From Urophycis tenuis (lineage: Eukaryota; Chordata; Actinopteri; Gadiformes; Phycidae), in the NCBI GenBank assembly GCA_036785325.1, contig JAXIVH010000038.1, positions 823,501 through 887,500 on the forward strand: DNA of 64,000 bases, given 5' to 3'. The notes under the pieces are model-generated. The model worked only from the letters and a program-made list of their open reading frames with translations. It did not search any database and had not been told where the DNA came from. A program made the position numbers and the translations under genes. Below, piece after piece: positions 9,168-20,777 of this stretch (the stretch's first letter is position 1; every line of letters begins with the position of its first letter).

Positions 9168-10344
9168 CGTTAGAGTTATCTCGATGACCCCCCCCACCTC
9201 ATCCAACGACTCGGTAGTTGAATAGGGGATCAAAGGCAGTTGCACTCGCCAATATCTAGTCATCCGCAGCTCTCTTTTCCCATATTACCAAGAATGAAGT
9301 AAAACGAAATGGTTATCTGTCTTGTTGTGATATAACCGCTGATTTGGAGATATAGACTTGTTTTTCCTTTTCCCAAAGGTTTTCTTTGTTCCAAGATGGA
9401 GGTCAATCTAGTTTGATTGAAGGTACTTCCAATGCATTGGTATATTTGCTTATTTGAATAAAGACGAGTCACAGCTGGAGTGAGACTTTTCTTTTCCATT
9501 TCTATTTTAGTATAAACGTGCTATCGAAATATTAGGACACGTCATCAGTAGTGGACCCTGGGATCATAGGGTGTTTCTGGCCATTGTCACTATACACCCT
9601 CACCCAAGGGAGGCCCCCCCGAGAGTGATCAATTCTCAAGGTGTGTCGTTTCCGAAATGGAATTGGTATTGGGTTTAAGCTTTTTTAGGAGTGATCATTT
9701 GTTGAGGTAACGTCGAGGTAAGTAAAGGTAAGTAAAACACTTTTTAGGATACATTGTTTTGGTTATGGAGAGGAGGGGGCACATACTTACCCCCTGACCA
9801 GCACAAACCAGTTGTTAACACCGCTAGGTAGCCCTGGTTTGGCCAATCAGGGCCGGAGCTTGGTTCTTGTCCTCTGTTGGGTCCAGATGAACTAGCAGAA
9901 AACTGGGGTCACGAAGGACCGAGGCCAGCCGTGACAAAGCACTGCCTCCACGGTCCCCCAATGCAGCTATCCTCAGCGATGGGTGTCCAGACCTAGGAAA
10001 GACCAAGACCAGCCCCGACCAGCGGTGCCTTCCCAGTCGGTCCCAGGGTAGGAAAGGCCAAGGCCAGCCGCGACTAAGCACTGCCTCCCTGGCCCCTCCA
10101 GGACCCCATGCCGAACAGCCTGTTAATAACAATTCTTGTGCCCCATACACCGCGCGACTACAGAGATTGTGTAGGAAGTTGACCTTAGAGAAGACTCAAT
10201 GGCTTACTTTCCTCACCCAAAACAACAATTTCTTGGGGTAGTCTATTCTCGCCGTAGGTACTTCGGTAATGGGTTTTTTTGTGAAAAGTTTTCCGGATGA
10301 AATGCATGCTGGGTAATTGTCTTCTTCCTCCAATATGTCAAGTG

Positions 10345-11270
10345 TAGGTTAAGGTTAGGGTAGATTTAGGGGTAGAGTTAGCAGTTAACCTTAACGTTAG
10401 GTTTGAAGTAAATGGGAGGGGTTGCGGTTAGGGTTAAGGTTAGGGCTGAGGTTAGGGTTAGGTATAAGGTTACGGTTTAGGGTTAAGGTTAGGGTTAAGG
10501 TTAGGGTTACGGTTAGGGCTAAGGTTAGGGCTAAGGTTAGAGTAAGGGTTAGGGTTAGCGTTACGGTCAGGGTAAGGTTAGGGTTAGGGTTAGAGGTTAG
10601 GGGTTAGGGTTAAGATGAGGGCTGAGGTTAGGGTTAAGGTTAGGGCTGAGGTTAGGGTTAGGTTTAAGGTTAGGGATAAGGTTAGGGTTGGGGTTACGGC
10701 TGAGATTGGGGTTAAGGTTAGGGTTGAGGTTAGGGTTAGTGTTATGGATTAGGTTAGGTTAAGTGTTAGGGCCAAGGTTAGGGTTAAGGTTATGGTTAAG
10801 ATTAGGGTTAGGGCTAGAATTAGGGTTAGGGCTAAGGTTAGGGTTAGGGTTATGGCTGAGGTTAGGGTTAAGGTTAGGTTTGAGGTTAGTGTTAAGGTTA
10901 GGGCCAAGGTTAGGGTTAGGGTTAAGGTTAGGGTTAGGGCTAAGGTTAGGGTTAGGGTTATGGCTGAGGCTAGGGTTAGGGCTAAAGTTAGGGCAAAGGT
11001 TAGAGTTAGGGTTAGCGTTAGAGTTAGGGTAGGGTTAGTGTTGGAGGTTAGGGTAGGCTTAGGGTTAGAGTTAGAGTAGGGGTTAGGGTTAGAGTTAGAG
11101 TAGGGGTTAGGGTTAGTGTTAAGGCTAAGGTTAGGGGTTGAGGTTAGTGTTAAGATTAGGGCCAAGGTAAGGGTTAGTGTTAGGGTTGAGTTAGGGTTAG
11201 GGCTAAGGTTAGGCCTATGGTTAGGGTTGGGGTTGAGGTTATCCCTAGGGTTAGAGTTAGAGCTAGAGAT
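10345..11270 (+). repeat. Telomere-variant block E2
   Basis: 926 bp of variant hexamers. It begins GTAGGTTAAGGTTAGGG, includes a reversed scrap TTAACCTTAACG near 10385, and ends in GTTAGAGTTAGAGCTAGAG. It codes for nothing, despite a 189-codon minus frame of Thr-Leu repeats. Confidence 0.93.
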
Positions 11271-11531
11271 TGAGGAAGGTAGAGTCAAGGTGAGACAGTC
11301 TGTACGGACTGAACTCACCCCCGCCGGATCGGGCTAGTACACTCTATCTCCCCCAACTCCCTCATTTCCATGAGGGAAGACAGGGGAGAAGAGATGGGAG
11401 GAGTATATATATTTAATATATATTTTTTTAGTAAATAAATACATCGAGAGACTCACCGCTGGAGTGGGTTTTAATCTTTGTATTCAAGGTTGTTCCTCCT
11501 CTTTTGATTCCTCGCTGGTGGTGCGTCGTCT

Positions 11532-11542
11532 CCACCTAGTGG
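11532..11542 (-). promoter_or_regulatory. CTCF-like motif (D2, proximal)
   Basis: The minus strand reads CCACTAGGTGG then AGACG. This is a full match to CCASYAGRKGG. Confidence 0.35.
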
Positions 11543-11562
11543 TCGTTTTGTGAAGAAGAGTT

Positions 11563-11611
11563 ATAGAAATAGAAATAGAAATACTCTATTGTTCCCAGGT
11601 TGGGAAATTGC
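11563..11611 (-). mobile_element. Retroelement 3' tail, minus strand (D2)
   Basis: Read on minus: GCAATTTCCCAACCTGGG, an AATAGAGTATTTC stretch, then (TATTTC)n. It is homologous to the 7793-7855 fragment but opposite in orientation and lacks an intact AATAAA. An AT-rich run (TTATTTATTTA) lies beside it. Confidence 0.4.
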
Positions 11612-11838
11612 ATTAATAGGTAAGTAATAATAATAATAATAGGTAATTGCAATAGTTGGTAAGGTAATCTATATTTAATTTATTTATTTATATTTGTATA
11701 TTTATTTAGTCTATTTATTTATTCATTTTTGTTTATTTATTTATTTAGATAAAGAGGATCACAGCTGGAGTGAGTTTTTAGTCTTTGTGTTAAAGGCTGG
11801 TTGCCTTCTTTTGATTCTTCAGTGGTGGTCCATCGCCT

Positions 11839-11849
11839 CCATCTAGTGG
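11839..11849 (-). promoter_or_regulatory. CTCF-like motif (D2, distal)
   Basis: The minus strand reads CCACTAGATGG then AGGCG. It is in the same orientation as the proximal site, 307 bp away, and lies in a related duplicated segment. Confidence 0.35.
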
Positions 11850-13115
11850 TCGTTTTGTGAATAACAGTTGGTAAGGTAATATAAATGGGTTGTGTAGAGA
11901 GCCCGTTCTTTCGATGGCCCTGGCTCGGTTAGGTTCATTAGAGTTATCTCGATGACCCCCCCCCCCACCTCATCCAACGACTCGGTAGTTGAATAGGGGA
12001 TCAAAGGCAGTTGCACTCGCCAATATCTAGTCATCCGCAGCTCTCTTTTCCCATATTACCAAGAATGAAGTAAAACTAAATGGTTATCTGTCTTGTTGTG
12101 ATATAACCGCTGATTTGGAGATATAGACTTGTTTTTCCTTTTCCCGAAGGTTTTCTTTGTTCCAAGATGAAGGTCAATCTAGTTTGATTGAAGGTACTTC
12201 CAATGCATTGGTATATTTACTAATTTGAATAAAGACGAGTCACAGCTGGAGTGAGACTTTTCTTTTCCATTTCTATTTTAGTATAAACGTGCTATCGAAA
12301 TATTAGGACACGTCATCAGTAGTGGACCCTGGGATCATAGGGTGTTTCTGGCCATTGTCACTATACACCCTCACCCAAGGGAGGCCCCCCCGAGAGTGAT
12401 CAATTCTCAAGGTGTGTCGTTTCCGAAATGGAATTGGTATTGGGTTTAAGCTTTTTTAGGAGTGATCATTTGTTGAGGTAACGTCGAGGTAAGTAAAGTT
12501 AAGTAAAACACTTTTTAGGATACATTGTTTTGGTTATGGAGAGGAGGGGGCACATACTTACCCCCTGACCAGCACAAACCAGTTGTTAACACCGCTAGGT
12601 AGCCCTGGTTTGGCCAATCAGGGCCGGAGCTTGGTTCTTGTCCTCTGTTGGGTCCAGATGAAATAGCAGAAAACTGGGGTCACGAAGGACCGAGGCCAGC
12701 CGTGACAAAGCACTGCCTCCACGGTCCCCCAATGCAGCTATCCTCAGCGATGGGTGTCCAGACCTAGGAAAGACCAAGACCAGCCCCGACCAGCGGTGCC
12801 TTCCCAGTCGGTCCCAGGGTAGGAAAGGCCAAGGCCAGCCGCGACTAAGCACTGCCTCCCTGGCCCCTCCAGGACCCCATGCCGAACAGCCTGTTAATAA
12901 CAATTCCTGTGCCCCATACACCGCGCGACTACAGAGATTGTGTAGGAAGTTGACCTTAGAGAAGACTCAATGGCTTACTTTCCTCACCCAAAACAACAAT
13001 TTCTTGGGGTAGTCTATTCTCGCCGTAGGTACTTCGGTAATGGGTTTTTTTGTGAAAAGTTTTCCGGATGAAATGCATGCTGGGTAATTGTCTTCTTCCT
13101 CCAATATGTCAAGTG

Positions 13116-14048
13116 TAGGTTAAGGTTAGGGTAGATTTAGGGGTAGAGTTAGCAGTTAACCTTAACGTTAGGTTTGAAGTAAATGGGAGGGGTTGCGGTT
13201 AGGGTTAAGGTTAGGGCTGAGGTTAGGGTTAGGTATAAGGTTACGGTTTAGGGTTAAGGTTAGGGTTAAGGTTAGGGTTACGGTTAGGGCTAAGGTTAGG
13301 GCTAAGGTTAGAGTAAGGGTTAGGGTTAGCGTTACGGTTAGGGTAAGGTTAGGGTTAGGGTTAGAGGTTAGGGGTTAGGGGTTAGGGTTAAGATGAGGGC
13401 TGAGGTTAGGGTTAAGGTTAGGGCTGAGGTTAGGGTTAGGTTTAAGGTTAGGGATAAGGTTAGGGTTGGGGTTACGGCTGAGATTGGGGTTAAGGTTAGG
13501 GTTGAGGTTAGGGTTAGTGTTATGGATAAGGTTAGGTTAAGTGTTAGGGCCAAGGTTAGGGTTAAGGTTATGGTTAAGATTAGGGTTAGGGCTAGAATTA
13601 GGGTTAGGGCTAAGGTTAGGGTTAGGGTTATGGCTGAGGTTAGGGTTAAGGTTAGGTTTGAGGTTAGTGTTAAGGTTAGGGCCAAGGTTAGGGTTAGGGT
13701 TAAGGTTAGGGTTAGGGCTAAGGTTAGGGTTAGGGTTATGGCTGAGGCTAGGGTTAGGGCTAAAGTTAGGGCAAAGGTTAGAGTTAGGGTTAGCGTTAGA
13801 GTTAGGGTAGGGTTAGTGTTGGAGGTTAGGGTAGGCTTAGGGTTAGAGTTAGAGTAGGGGTTAGGGTTAGAGTTAGAGTAGGGGTTAGGGTTAGTGTTAA
13901 GGCTAAGGTTAGGGGTTGAGGTTAGTGTTAAGATTAGGGCCAAGGTAAGGGTTAGTGTTAGGGTTGAGTTAGGGTTAGGGCTAAGGTTAGGCCTATGGTT
14001 AGGGTTGGGGTTGAGGTTATCCCTAGGGTTAGAGTTAGAGCTAGAGAT
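13116..14048 (+). repeat. Telomere-variant block E3
   Basis: 933 bp, almost the same as E2. Local indels remove in-frame stops, so the minus frame runs 242 codons. Frame length here reflects hexamer phase, not selection. Confidence 0.93.
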
Positions 14049-14258
14049 TGAGGAAGGTAGAGTCAAGGTGAGACAGTCTGTACGGACTGAACTCACCCCC
14101 GCCGGATCGGGCTAGTACACTCTATCTCCCCCAACTCCCTCATTTCCATGAGGGAAGACAGGGGAGAAGAGATGGGAGGAGTATATATATTTAATATATA
14201 TTTTTTTAGTAAATAAATACATCGAGAGACTCACCGCTGGAGTGGGTTTTAATCTTGT

Positions 14259-14308
14259 TATAGAAATAGAAATAGAAATACTCTATTGTTCCCAGGTTGG
14301 GAAATTGC
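14259..14308 (-). mobile_element. Retroelement 3' tail, minus strand (D3)
   Basis: Same fragment as in D2, now directly abutting the deletion junction. Confidence 0.4.
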
Positions 14309-14535
14309 ATTAATAGGTAAGTAATAATAATAATAATAGGTAATTGCAATAGTTGGTAAGGTAATCTATATTTCATTTATTTATTTATATTTGTATATTT
14401 ATTTAGTCTATTTATTTATTCATTTTTGTTTATTTATTTATTTAGATAAAGAGGATCACAGCTGGAGTGAGTTTTTAGTCTTTGTGTTAAAGGCTGGTTG
14501 CCTTCTTTTGATTCTTCAGTGGTGGTCCATCGCCT

Positions 14536-14546
14536 CCATCTAGTGG
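14536..14546 (-). promoter_or_regulatory. CTCF-like motif (D3, only site)
   Basis: CCACTAGATGG on minus. The proximal partner is deleted in this unit. Confidence 0.35.
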
Positions 14547-14640
14547 TCGTTTTGTGAATAACAGTTGGTAAGGTAATATAAATGGGTTGTGTAGAGAGCC
14601 CGTTCTTTCGATGGCCCTGGCTCGGTTAGGTTCGTTAGAG

Positions 14641-14723
14641 TTATCTCGATGACCCCCCCCCCACCTCATCCAACGACTCGGTTGTTGAATAGGGGATCAA
14701 AGGCAGTTGCACTCGCCAATATC
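14641..14723. repeat. Truncated 2.7-kb unit (83 bp) at satellite junction
   Basis: The unit start is recognisable (TTATCTCGATGA, C-run, AACGACTCGG). It stops after CTCGCCAATATC, where AAGCTTAGATTTCCCC of the satellite begins with no transition. An identical breakpoint is at 46623/46624. Confidence 0.93.
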
Positions 14724-15275
14724 AAGCTTAGATTTCCCCGCTTATAATGAGCCCATCCCCAAGCAATTTGGTTGCTCAGAGACAAAACTGTGTCAGGTTG
14801 ACTGAAGTCTACCCAGCAGCTAAAAACATACCTTCAACGTTTCAATTAACATCAATCTTTCCTTACAGATCACAAATTAATTAGCTTAGTATTTCAACGA
14901 CCAATGAGTCAATATAGTCTTGCCATACGCCGTTGGAAAGCTTAGATTTCCCCGCTTAAAATGAGCCCATCCGCGAGCAGTCTGCTTGCTCACAGACAAA
15001 ACTGCGTCAGGTTGACTGAAGTCTACCCAGCAGCTAAAAACATACCTTCAACGTTTCAATTAAGATCAATCTTTCAATAAAGAACAGAAATTAATTAGCT
15101 TAGTATTTAAACGACCTATGACTCAATATAGTCTTGCCATACGCCGTTGGGAACCTTAGATTTCCCCGCTTAAAATGAGCCCATCCCCGAGCAATTTGGT
15201 TGCTCACAGACAAAACTGCGTCAGGTTGACTGAAGTCTACCCAGCAGCTAAAAACATACCTTCAACTTTTCAATG
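14724..15275 (+). repeat. 214-bp satellite, block A5
   Basis: The block starts exactly at the AAGCTT of a monomer and runs about 2.6 monomers to module 4. The last complete monomers are the special pre-module types: one has TTTCAATAAAGAACAG in place of TTTCCTTACAGAACAC, the next has GGGAACCTTAG. It is the same length as block A12 (552 bp). Confidence 0.96.
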
Positions 15276-15511
15276 CACGCGTTTTTTTTGTAACACGTGT
15301 AGCTATGATAAAGGACACATGTTTTGGCCTGTTTTATTATTCATAGTTGGCTTAACAGTAATAGAATATTATTATATGCTATAAGTGACCAGACGTCCGA
15401 GATCAAAACTGGGAGCATAATCCCCGAGAAGGGGGAAAAAAAGGGTCAGCTATGTTTAAGTATATATATATATGTGTGTGTATATATGCGTGTGTGTGTG
15501 TGTATATATGC

Positions 15512-15566
<55 letters not shown>

Positions 15567-16271
15567 AATCACTTACTTGGAACGGCATTATCCCACATCG
15601 CTGTGAAGGGATGGCGTTAACCAGGTGGGCGTGCAACCCCTCGAGAGAGTTGCTGCCTCACCGGCACTTGTACTTGTTCAGCCGGATGCAGTTCTTCACA
15701 ACCACCTTCACAGAGACATACAGCTGTATGCCAGGGGGGTCATGTAACACACAACCTATTGCAAGGTCCTCATTTATGCTGGTGTCATTTTGAAATGTTA
15801 CCATATACAAGTTTGAATGGTTTTGACACACGATGACTGCAGAGACAGCTGCAGGATGGCCCACGAAGCAGGACGGAGGGGGCCTGTGGCTGTGCGGGGA
15901 GGACCAGCGGTATGGGTGCTGCCGACACAGGGGGCGGGCGGGCCACAGGCTGACGCAGCAGGAGGCCTCGGCTGGAGGCGGGTGGGCGCAGGAGGCTTCG
16001 GCCGGGTGGAGGACGACAACGCAGTGGGCTGAACGGGCCGGTTGGTGGGAGTCACAGGCTCTGGCTCATCAACAAATAACCTGGAAATATAAAATACACA
16101 CGTGATCAGTATTGATATTGATATCTTTTATAAGAACACTGTTCATACCGTTTACACTTTTTATACAACTGTTTATACAATGTCCATACTGTTTATTTAT
16201 TAATGTTTATCACTGAAAAATAAAGGTGACTTGGTATGACTTGTGTGCTATTTTCTTTCCACAGCCAACAG
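15276..16271. repeat. 1-kb module, copy 4
   Basis: 996 bp, microsatellite about 15461-15562. The left junction reads CAATGCACGCG instead of CAATTCACGCG, a change shared only with copy 10, its segmental-duplication partner. Confidence 0.9.
15577..16080 (-). pseudogene. Exon relic, copy 4
   Basis: 504 bp with intact acceptor and donor. The second frame is interrupted by TGA at 15658-15660. Near the donor, GGCATTATCCC on plus changes the usual Met to Ile in GIMPFQ. Confidence 0.62.
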
Positions 16272-18175
16272 AACACACATGAATCAGCTTATTATTTCGA
16301 CGACCCATGGGCAAATATAGTCATGCCATACGTCGTTGGAAAGCTTAGATTTCCCCGTTTAAAATGAGCCCATCTCCGAGCAATTTGGTTGCTCACAGAC
16401 AAATCTGCGTCAGGTTGACTGAAGTCTACACAGCAGCTAAAGACATACCTTCAACGTTTCAATTAACATCAATCTTTCCTTACAGAACACAAATTAATTA
16501 GCTTAGTATTTCAACGACCCATGAGTCAATATACTCTTGCCATACGCCGTTGGAAAGCTTAGATTTCCCCGCTTAAAATGAGCCCATCCGCGAGCAGTCT
16601 GGTTGATCACAGACTAAACTGCGTCAGGTTGACTGAAGTCTACCCAGCAGCTAAAAACATACCTTCAACGTTTCAATTAACATCAATCTTTCCTTACAGA
16701 ACAGAAATTATTAGCTTAGTATTTCAATGACCCATGAGTCAATATAGTCTTGCCATACGCCGTTGGAAAGCTTAGATTTCCCCGCTTAAAATGAGTCCAT
16801 CCGCGAGCAGTCTGGTTGATCACAGACTAAACTGCGTCAGGTTGAATGAAGTCTACCCAGCAGCTAAAAACATACCTTTAACGTTTCAATTAACATCAAT
16901 CTTTCCTTACAGAACCCAAATTAATTAGCTTAGTATTTCAACGACCCTTTGGTGAATATAGTCTTGCCATACGCCGTTGGAAAGCTTAGATTTCCCCGCT
17001 TATAATGAGCCCATCCCTGAGCAATTTGGTTGCTCACAGACTAAACTGCGTCAGGTTGACTGAAGTCTACCCAGCAGCTAAAAACATACCTTCAACGTTT
17101 CAATTAACATCAATCTTTCCTTACAGAACACAAATTAATTAGCTTAGTATTTCAACGACCCATGAGTCAATATAGTCTTTCCATACGCCGTTGGAAAGCT
17201 TAGATTTCCCCGCTTAAAATGAGCCCATCCGCGAGCAGTCTGGTTGATCACAGACTAAACTGCGTCAGGTTTAATGAAGTCTACCCAGCAGCTAAAAACA
17301 TACCTTTAACGTTTCAATTGACATCAATCTTTCCTTACAGAACACAAATTAATTAGCTTAGTATTTCAACGGGCCATTGGTGAATATAGTCTTGCCATAC
17401 GCCGTTGAAAAGCTTAGATTTCCCCGCTTAAAATGAGCCCATCCGCGAGCAGTCTGGTTGATCACAGACTAAACTGCGTCAGGTTGACTGAAGTCTACCC
17501 AGCAGCTAAAAACATACCTTCAACGTTTCAATTAACATCAATCTTTCCTTACAGAACACAAATTAATTAGCTTAGTATTTCAAAGGCCCTTTGGTGAATA
17601 TAGTCTTGCCATACGCCGTTGAAAATCTTAGATTTCCCCGCTTATAATGAGCACATCCCCAAGCAATTTGGTTGCTCAGAGACAAAACTGTGTCAGGTTG
17701 ACTGAAGTCTACCCAGCAGCTAAAAACATACCTTCAACGTTTCAATTAACATCAATCTTTCCTTACAGATCACAAATTAATTAGCTTAGTATTTCAACGA
17801 CCCATGAGTCAATATACTCTTGCCATACGCCGTTGGAAAGCTTAGATTTCCCCGCTTAGAATGAGCCCATCCGCGAGCAGTCTGCTTGCTCACAGACAAA
17901 ACTGCGTCAGATTGACTGAAGTCTACCCAGCAGCTAAAAACATACCTTCAACGTTTCAATTAAGATCAATCTTTCAATAAAGAACAGAAATTAATTAGCT
18001 TAGTATTTCAACGACCCATGACTCAATATAGTCTTGCCATACGCCGTTGGGAACCTTAGATTTCCCCGCTTAAAATGAGCCCATCCCCGAGCAATTTGGT
18101 TGCTCACAGACAAAACTGCGTCAGGTTCACTGAAGTCTACCCAGCAGCTAAAAAAATACCTTCAACTTTTCAATT
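16272..18175 (+). repeat. 214-bp satellite, block A6 (9 monomers)
   Basis: Nine monomers less about 22 bp (1904 bp), matching the length of A8 and A13. Post-module monomer first, mixed subtypes in the middle, and the two special pre-module monomers (CAATAAAGAACAG; GGGAACC) last. Confidence 0.96.
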
Positions 18176-18421
18176 CACGCGTTTTTTTTGTAACACGTGT
18201 AGCTATGATAAAGGACACATGTTTTGGCCTGTTTTATTATTCATAGTTGGCTTAACAGTAATAGAATATTATTATATGCTATAAGTGACCAGACGTCCGA
18301 GATCAAAACTGGGAGCATAATCCCCGAGAAGGGGGAAAAAAAGGGTCAGCTATGTTTAAGTATATATATATATGTGTGTGTATATATAAGTGTGTGTGTG
18401 TGTGTGTATATATGCGCCTGC

Positions 18422-18474
<53 letters not shown>

Positions 18475-19179
18475 AATCACTTACTTGGAACGGCATGATC
18501 CCATATCGCTGTGAAGGGATGGCGTTAACCAGGTGGGTGTGCAACCCCTCGAGAGAGTTGCTGCCTCACCGGCACTTGTACTTGTTCAGCCGGATGCAGT
18601 TCTTCACAACCACCTTCACAGAGACATACAGCTGTATGCCAGGGGGGTCATGTAACACACAACCTATTGCAAGGTCCTCATTTATGCTGGTGTCATTTTG
18701 AAATGTTACCATATACAAGTTTGAATGGTTTTGACACACGATGACTGCAGAGACAGCTGCAGGATGGCCCACGAAGCAGGACGGAGGGGGCCTGTGGCTG
18801 TGCGGGGAGGACCAGCGGTATGGGTGCTGCCGACACAGGGGGCGGGCGGGCCACAGGCTGACGCAGCAGGAGGCCTCGGCTGGAGGCGGGTGGGCGCAGG
18901 AGGCTTCGGCCGGGTGGAGGACGACAACGCAGTGGGCTGAACGGGCCGGTTGGTGGGAGTCACAGGCTCTGGCTCATCAACAAATAACCTGGAAATATAA
19001 AATACACACGTGATCAGTATTGATATTGATATCTTTTATAAGAACACTGTTCATACCGTTTACACTTTTTATACAACTGTTTATACAATGTCCATACTGT
19101 TTATTTATTAATGTTTATCACTGAAAAATAAAGGTGACTTGGTATGACTTGTGTGCTATTTTCTTTCCACAGCCAACAG
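18176..19179. repeat. 1-kb module, copy 5
   Basis: 1004 bp, microsatellite about 18361-18471 with the distinctive interruption GCGCCTGCGCG, shared only with copy 11. Confidence 0.9.
18485..18988 (-). pseudogene. Exon relic, copy 5
   Basis: 504 bp with both splice signals. TGA lies after KCR at 18566-18568. Otherwise it is like copy 1. Confidence 0.62.
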
Positions 19180-19799
19180 AACACACATGAATCAGCTTAT
19201 TATTTCGACGACCCATGGGCAAATGTAGTCATGCCATACGTCGGTGGAAAGCTTAGATTTCCCCGTTTAAAATGAGCCCATCTCCGAGCAATTTGGTTGC
19301 TCACAGACAAATCTGCGTCAGGTTGACTGAAGTCTACACAGCAGCTAAAGACATACCTTCAACGTTTCAATTAACATCAATCTTTCCTTACAGAACACAA
19401 ATTAATTAGCTTAGTATTTCAACGACCCATGAGTCAATATACTCTTGCCATACGCCGTTGGAAAGCTTAGATTTCCCCGCTTAAAATGAGCCCATCCGCG
19501 AGCAGTCTGGTTGATCACAGACTAAACTGCGTCAGGTTGACTGAAGTCTACCCAGCAGCTAAAAACATACCTTCAACGTTTCAATTAACATCAATCTTTC
19601 CTTACAGAACAGAAATTATTAGCTTAGTATTTCAATGACCCATGAGTCAATATAGTCTTGCCATACGCCGTTGGAAAGCTTAGATTTCCCCGCTTAAAAT
19701 GAGTCCATCCGCGAGCAGTCTGGTTGATCACAGACTAAACTGCGTCAGGTTGAATGAAGTCTACCCAGCAGCTAAAAACATACCTTCAACTTTTCAATT
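19180..19799 (+). repeat. 214-bp satellite, block A7 (3 monomers)
   Basis: The post-module monomer has private changes (AAATGTAGTC, GTCGGTGG). One later monomer lacks two bases (GAAATTATTAGC for AAATTAATTAGC), a mark shared with 16.7 and 22.5 kb. Confidence 0.96.
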
Positions 19800-20041
19800 C
19801 ACGCGTTTTTTTTGTAATACGTGTAGCTATGATAAAGGACACATGTTTTGGCCTGTTTTATTATTCATAGTTGGCTTAACAGTAATAGAATATTATTATA
19901 TGCTATAAGTGACCAGACGTCCGAGATCAAAACTGGGAGCATAATCCCCGAGAAGGGGGAAAAAAAGGGTCAGCTATGTTTAAGTATATATATATATGTG
20001 TGTGTATATATAAGTGTGTGTGTGTGTGTATATATGCGCGC

Positions 20042-20072
<31 letters not shown>

Positions 20073-20777
20073 AATCACTTACTTGGAACGGCATGATCCC
20101 ACATCGCTGTGAAGGGATGGCGTTAACCAGGTGGGCGTGCAACCCCTCGAGAGAGTTGCTGCCGCACCGGCACTTGTACTTGTTCAGCCGGATGCAGTTC
20201 TTCACAACCACCTTCACAGAGACATACAGCTGTATGCCAGGGGGGTCATGTAACACACAACCTATTGCAAGGTCCTCATTTATGCTGGTGTCATTTTGAA
20301 ATGTTACCATATACAAGTTTGAATGGTTTTGACACACGATGACTGCAGAGACAGCTGCAGGATGGCCCACGAAGCAGGACGGAGGGGGCCTGTGGCTGTG
20401 CGGGGAGGACCAGCGGTATGGGTGCTGCCGACACAGGGGGCGGGCGGGCCACAGGCTGACGCAGCAGGAGGCCTCGGCTGGAGGCGGGTGGGCGCAGGAG
20501 GCTTCGGCCGGGTGGAGGACGACAACGCAGTGGGCTGAACGGGCCGGTTGGTGGGAGTCACAGGCTCTGGCTCATCAACAAATAACCTGGAAATATAAAA
20601 TACACACGTGATCAGTATTGATATTGATATCTTTTATAAGAACACTGTTCATACCGTTTACACTTTTTATACAACTGTTTATACAATGTCCATACTGTTT
20701 ATTTATTAATGTTTATCACTGAAAAATAAAGGTGACTTGGTATGACTTGTGTGCTATTTTCTTTCCACAGCCAACAG
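19800..20777. repeat. 1-kb module, copy 6
   Basis: 978 bp with the shortest microsatellite (about 19985-20069). It is identical in length to copy 7, its neighbour in the 2882-bp tandem duplication. Ordinary satellite is on the left. Confidence 0.9.
20083..20586 (-). pseudogene. Exon relic, copy 6 (second frame open)
   Basis: The codon at the polymorphic stop position reads TGC, giving KCRCGSNSLEGLHAHL and an open frame to the donor. This third state (Cys) is seen only here and in copy 7. Confidence 0.65.

Larger units (their letters stand above)
7206..9175. repeat. 2.7-kb unit D1, divergent and without tail block
   Basis: First and most divergent member of the tandem family. The leader (7206-8527) starts at TTATCTCGATGA plus a C-run. 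It has two copies of a 90-bp segment (about 7319-7408 and 7409-7502, landmark GATATAACCGCTGA) where other units have one. A 60-bp retroelement tail is inserted at 7793-7855. Its GC-rich part (about 7940-8345) contains an imperfect duplication marked by AAGCACTGCCTCC. The telomere-like block follows, but the tail block with CTCF-like motifs is absent, giving 1970 bp instead of about 2750. Confidence 0.85.
9176..11943. repeat. 2.7-kb unit D2 (full, 2768 bp)
   Basis: The leader (9176-10344) has a single 90-bp segment. The motif CACAGCTGGAGTGAG at 9470-9484 follows AATAAAG. The GC-rich part (about 9775-10160) carries AAGCACTGCCTCC twice, about 139 bp apart. The telomere-like block follows, then the tail block (11271-11943). 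The tail block contains a near-palindrome CAGTCTGTACGGACTG, two related copies of CAC(A/C)GCTGGAGTG(A/G)G at 11454 and 11760 each followed by a CTCF-like motif, a minus-strand retroelement tail, and an AT-rich stretch. It is about 98-99% like D5 by eye. Confidence 0.9.
11944..14640. repeat. 2.7-kb unit D3 (2697 bp)
   Basis: Same layout as D2 but with a deletion of about 85 bp in the tail block (AATCTT joined to GTTATAG near 14256), which removes the proximal CTCF-like motif. The leader has an 11-C run at its start. It is nearly identical to D6. Confidence 0.9.

Noticed and set aside
11288..11311. Near-palindrome CAGTCTGTACGGACTG in each tail block as a site-specific recombination site
   Set aside because: It is imperfect (one mismatch pair), present only because the unit is tandemly repeated, and not at any unit or duplication breakpoint.
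13368..14096. 242-codon minus-strand open frame (Thr-Leu-rich), also at 42501-43217, 45268-45996, 59454-60182 and 62231-62959, with Val-Arg and Leu-Gly frames on plus
   Set aside because: It follows from hexamer TTAGGG-like repeats, which stay open in several frames on both strands. Residue content is two- to six-residue periodic and there is no start context or family match.
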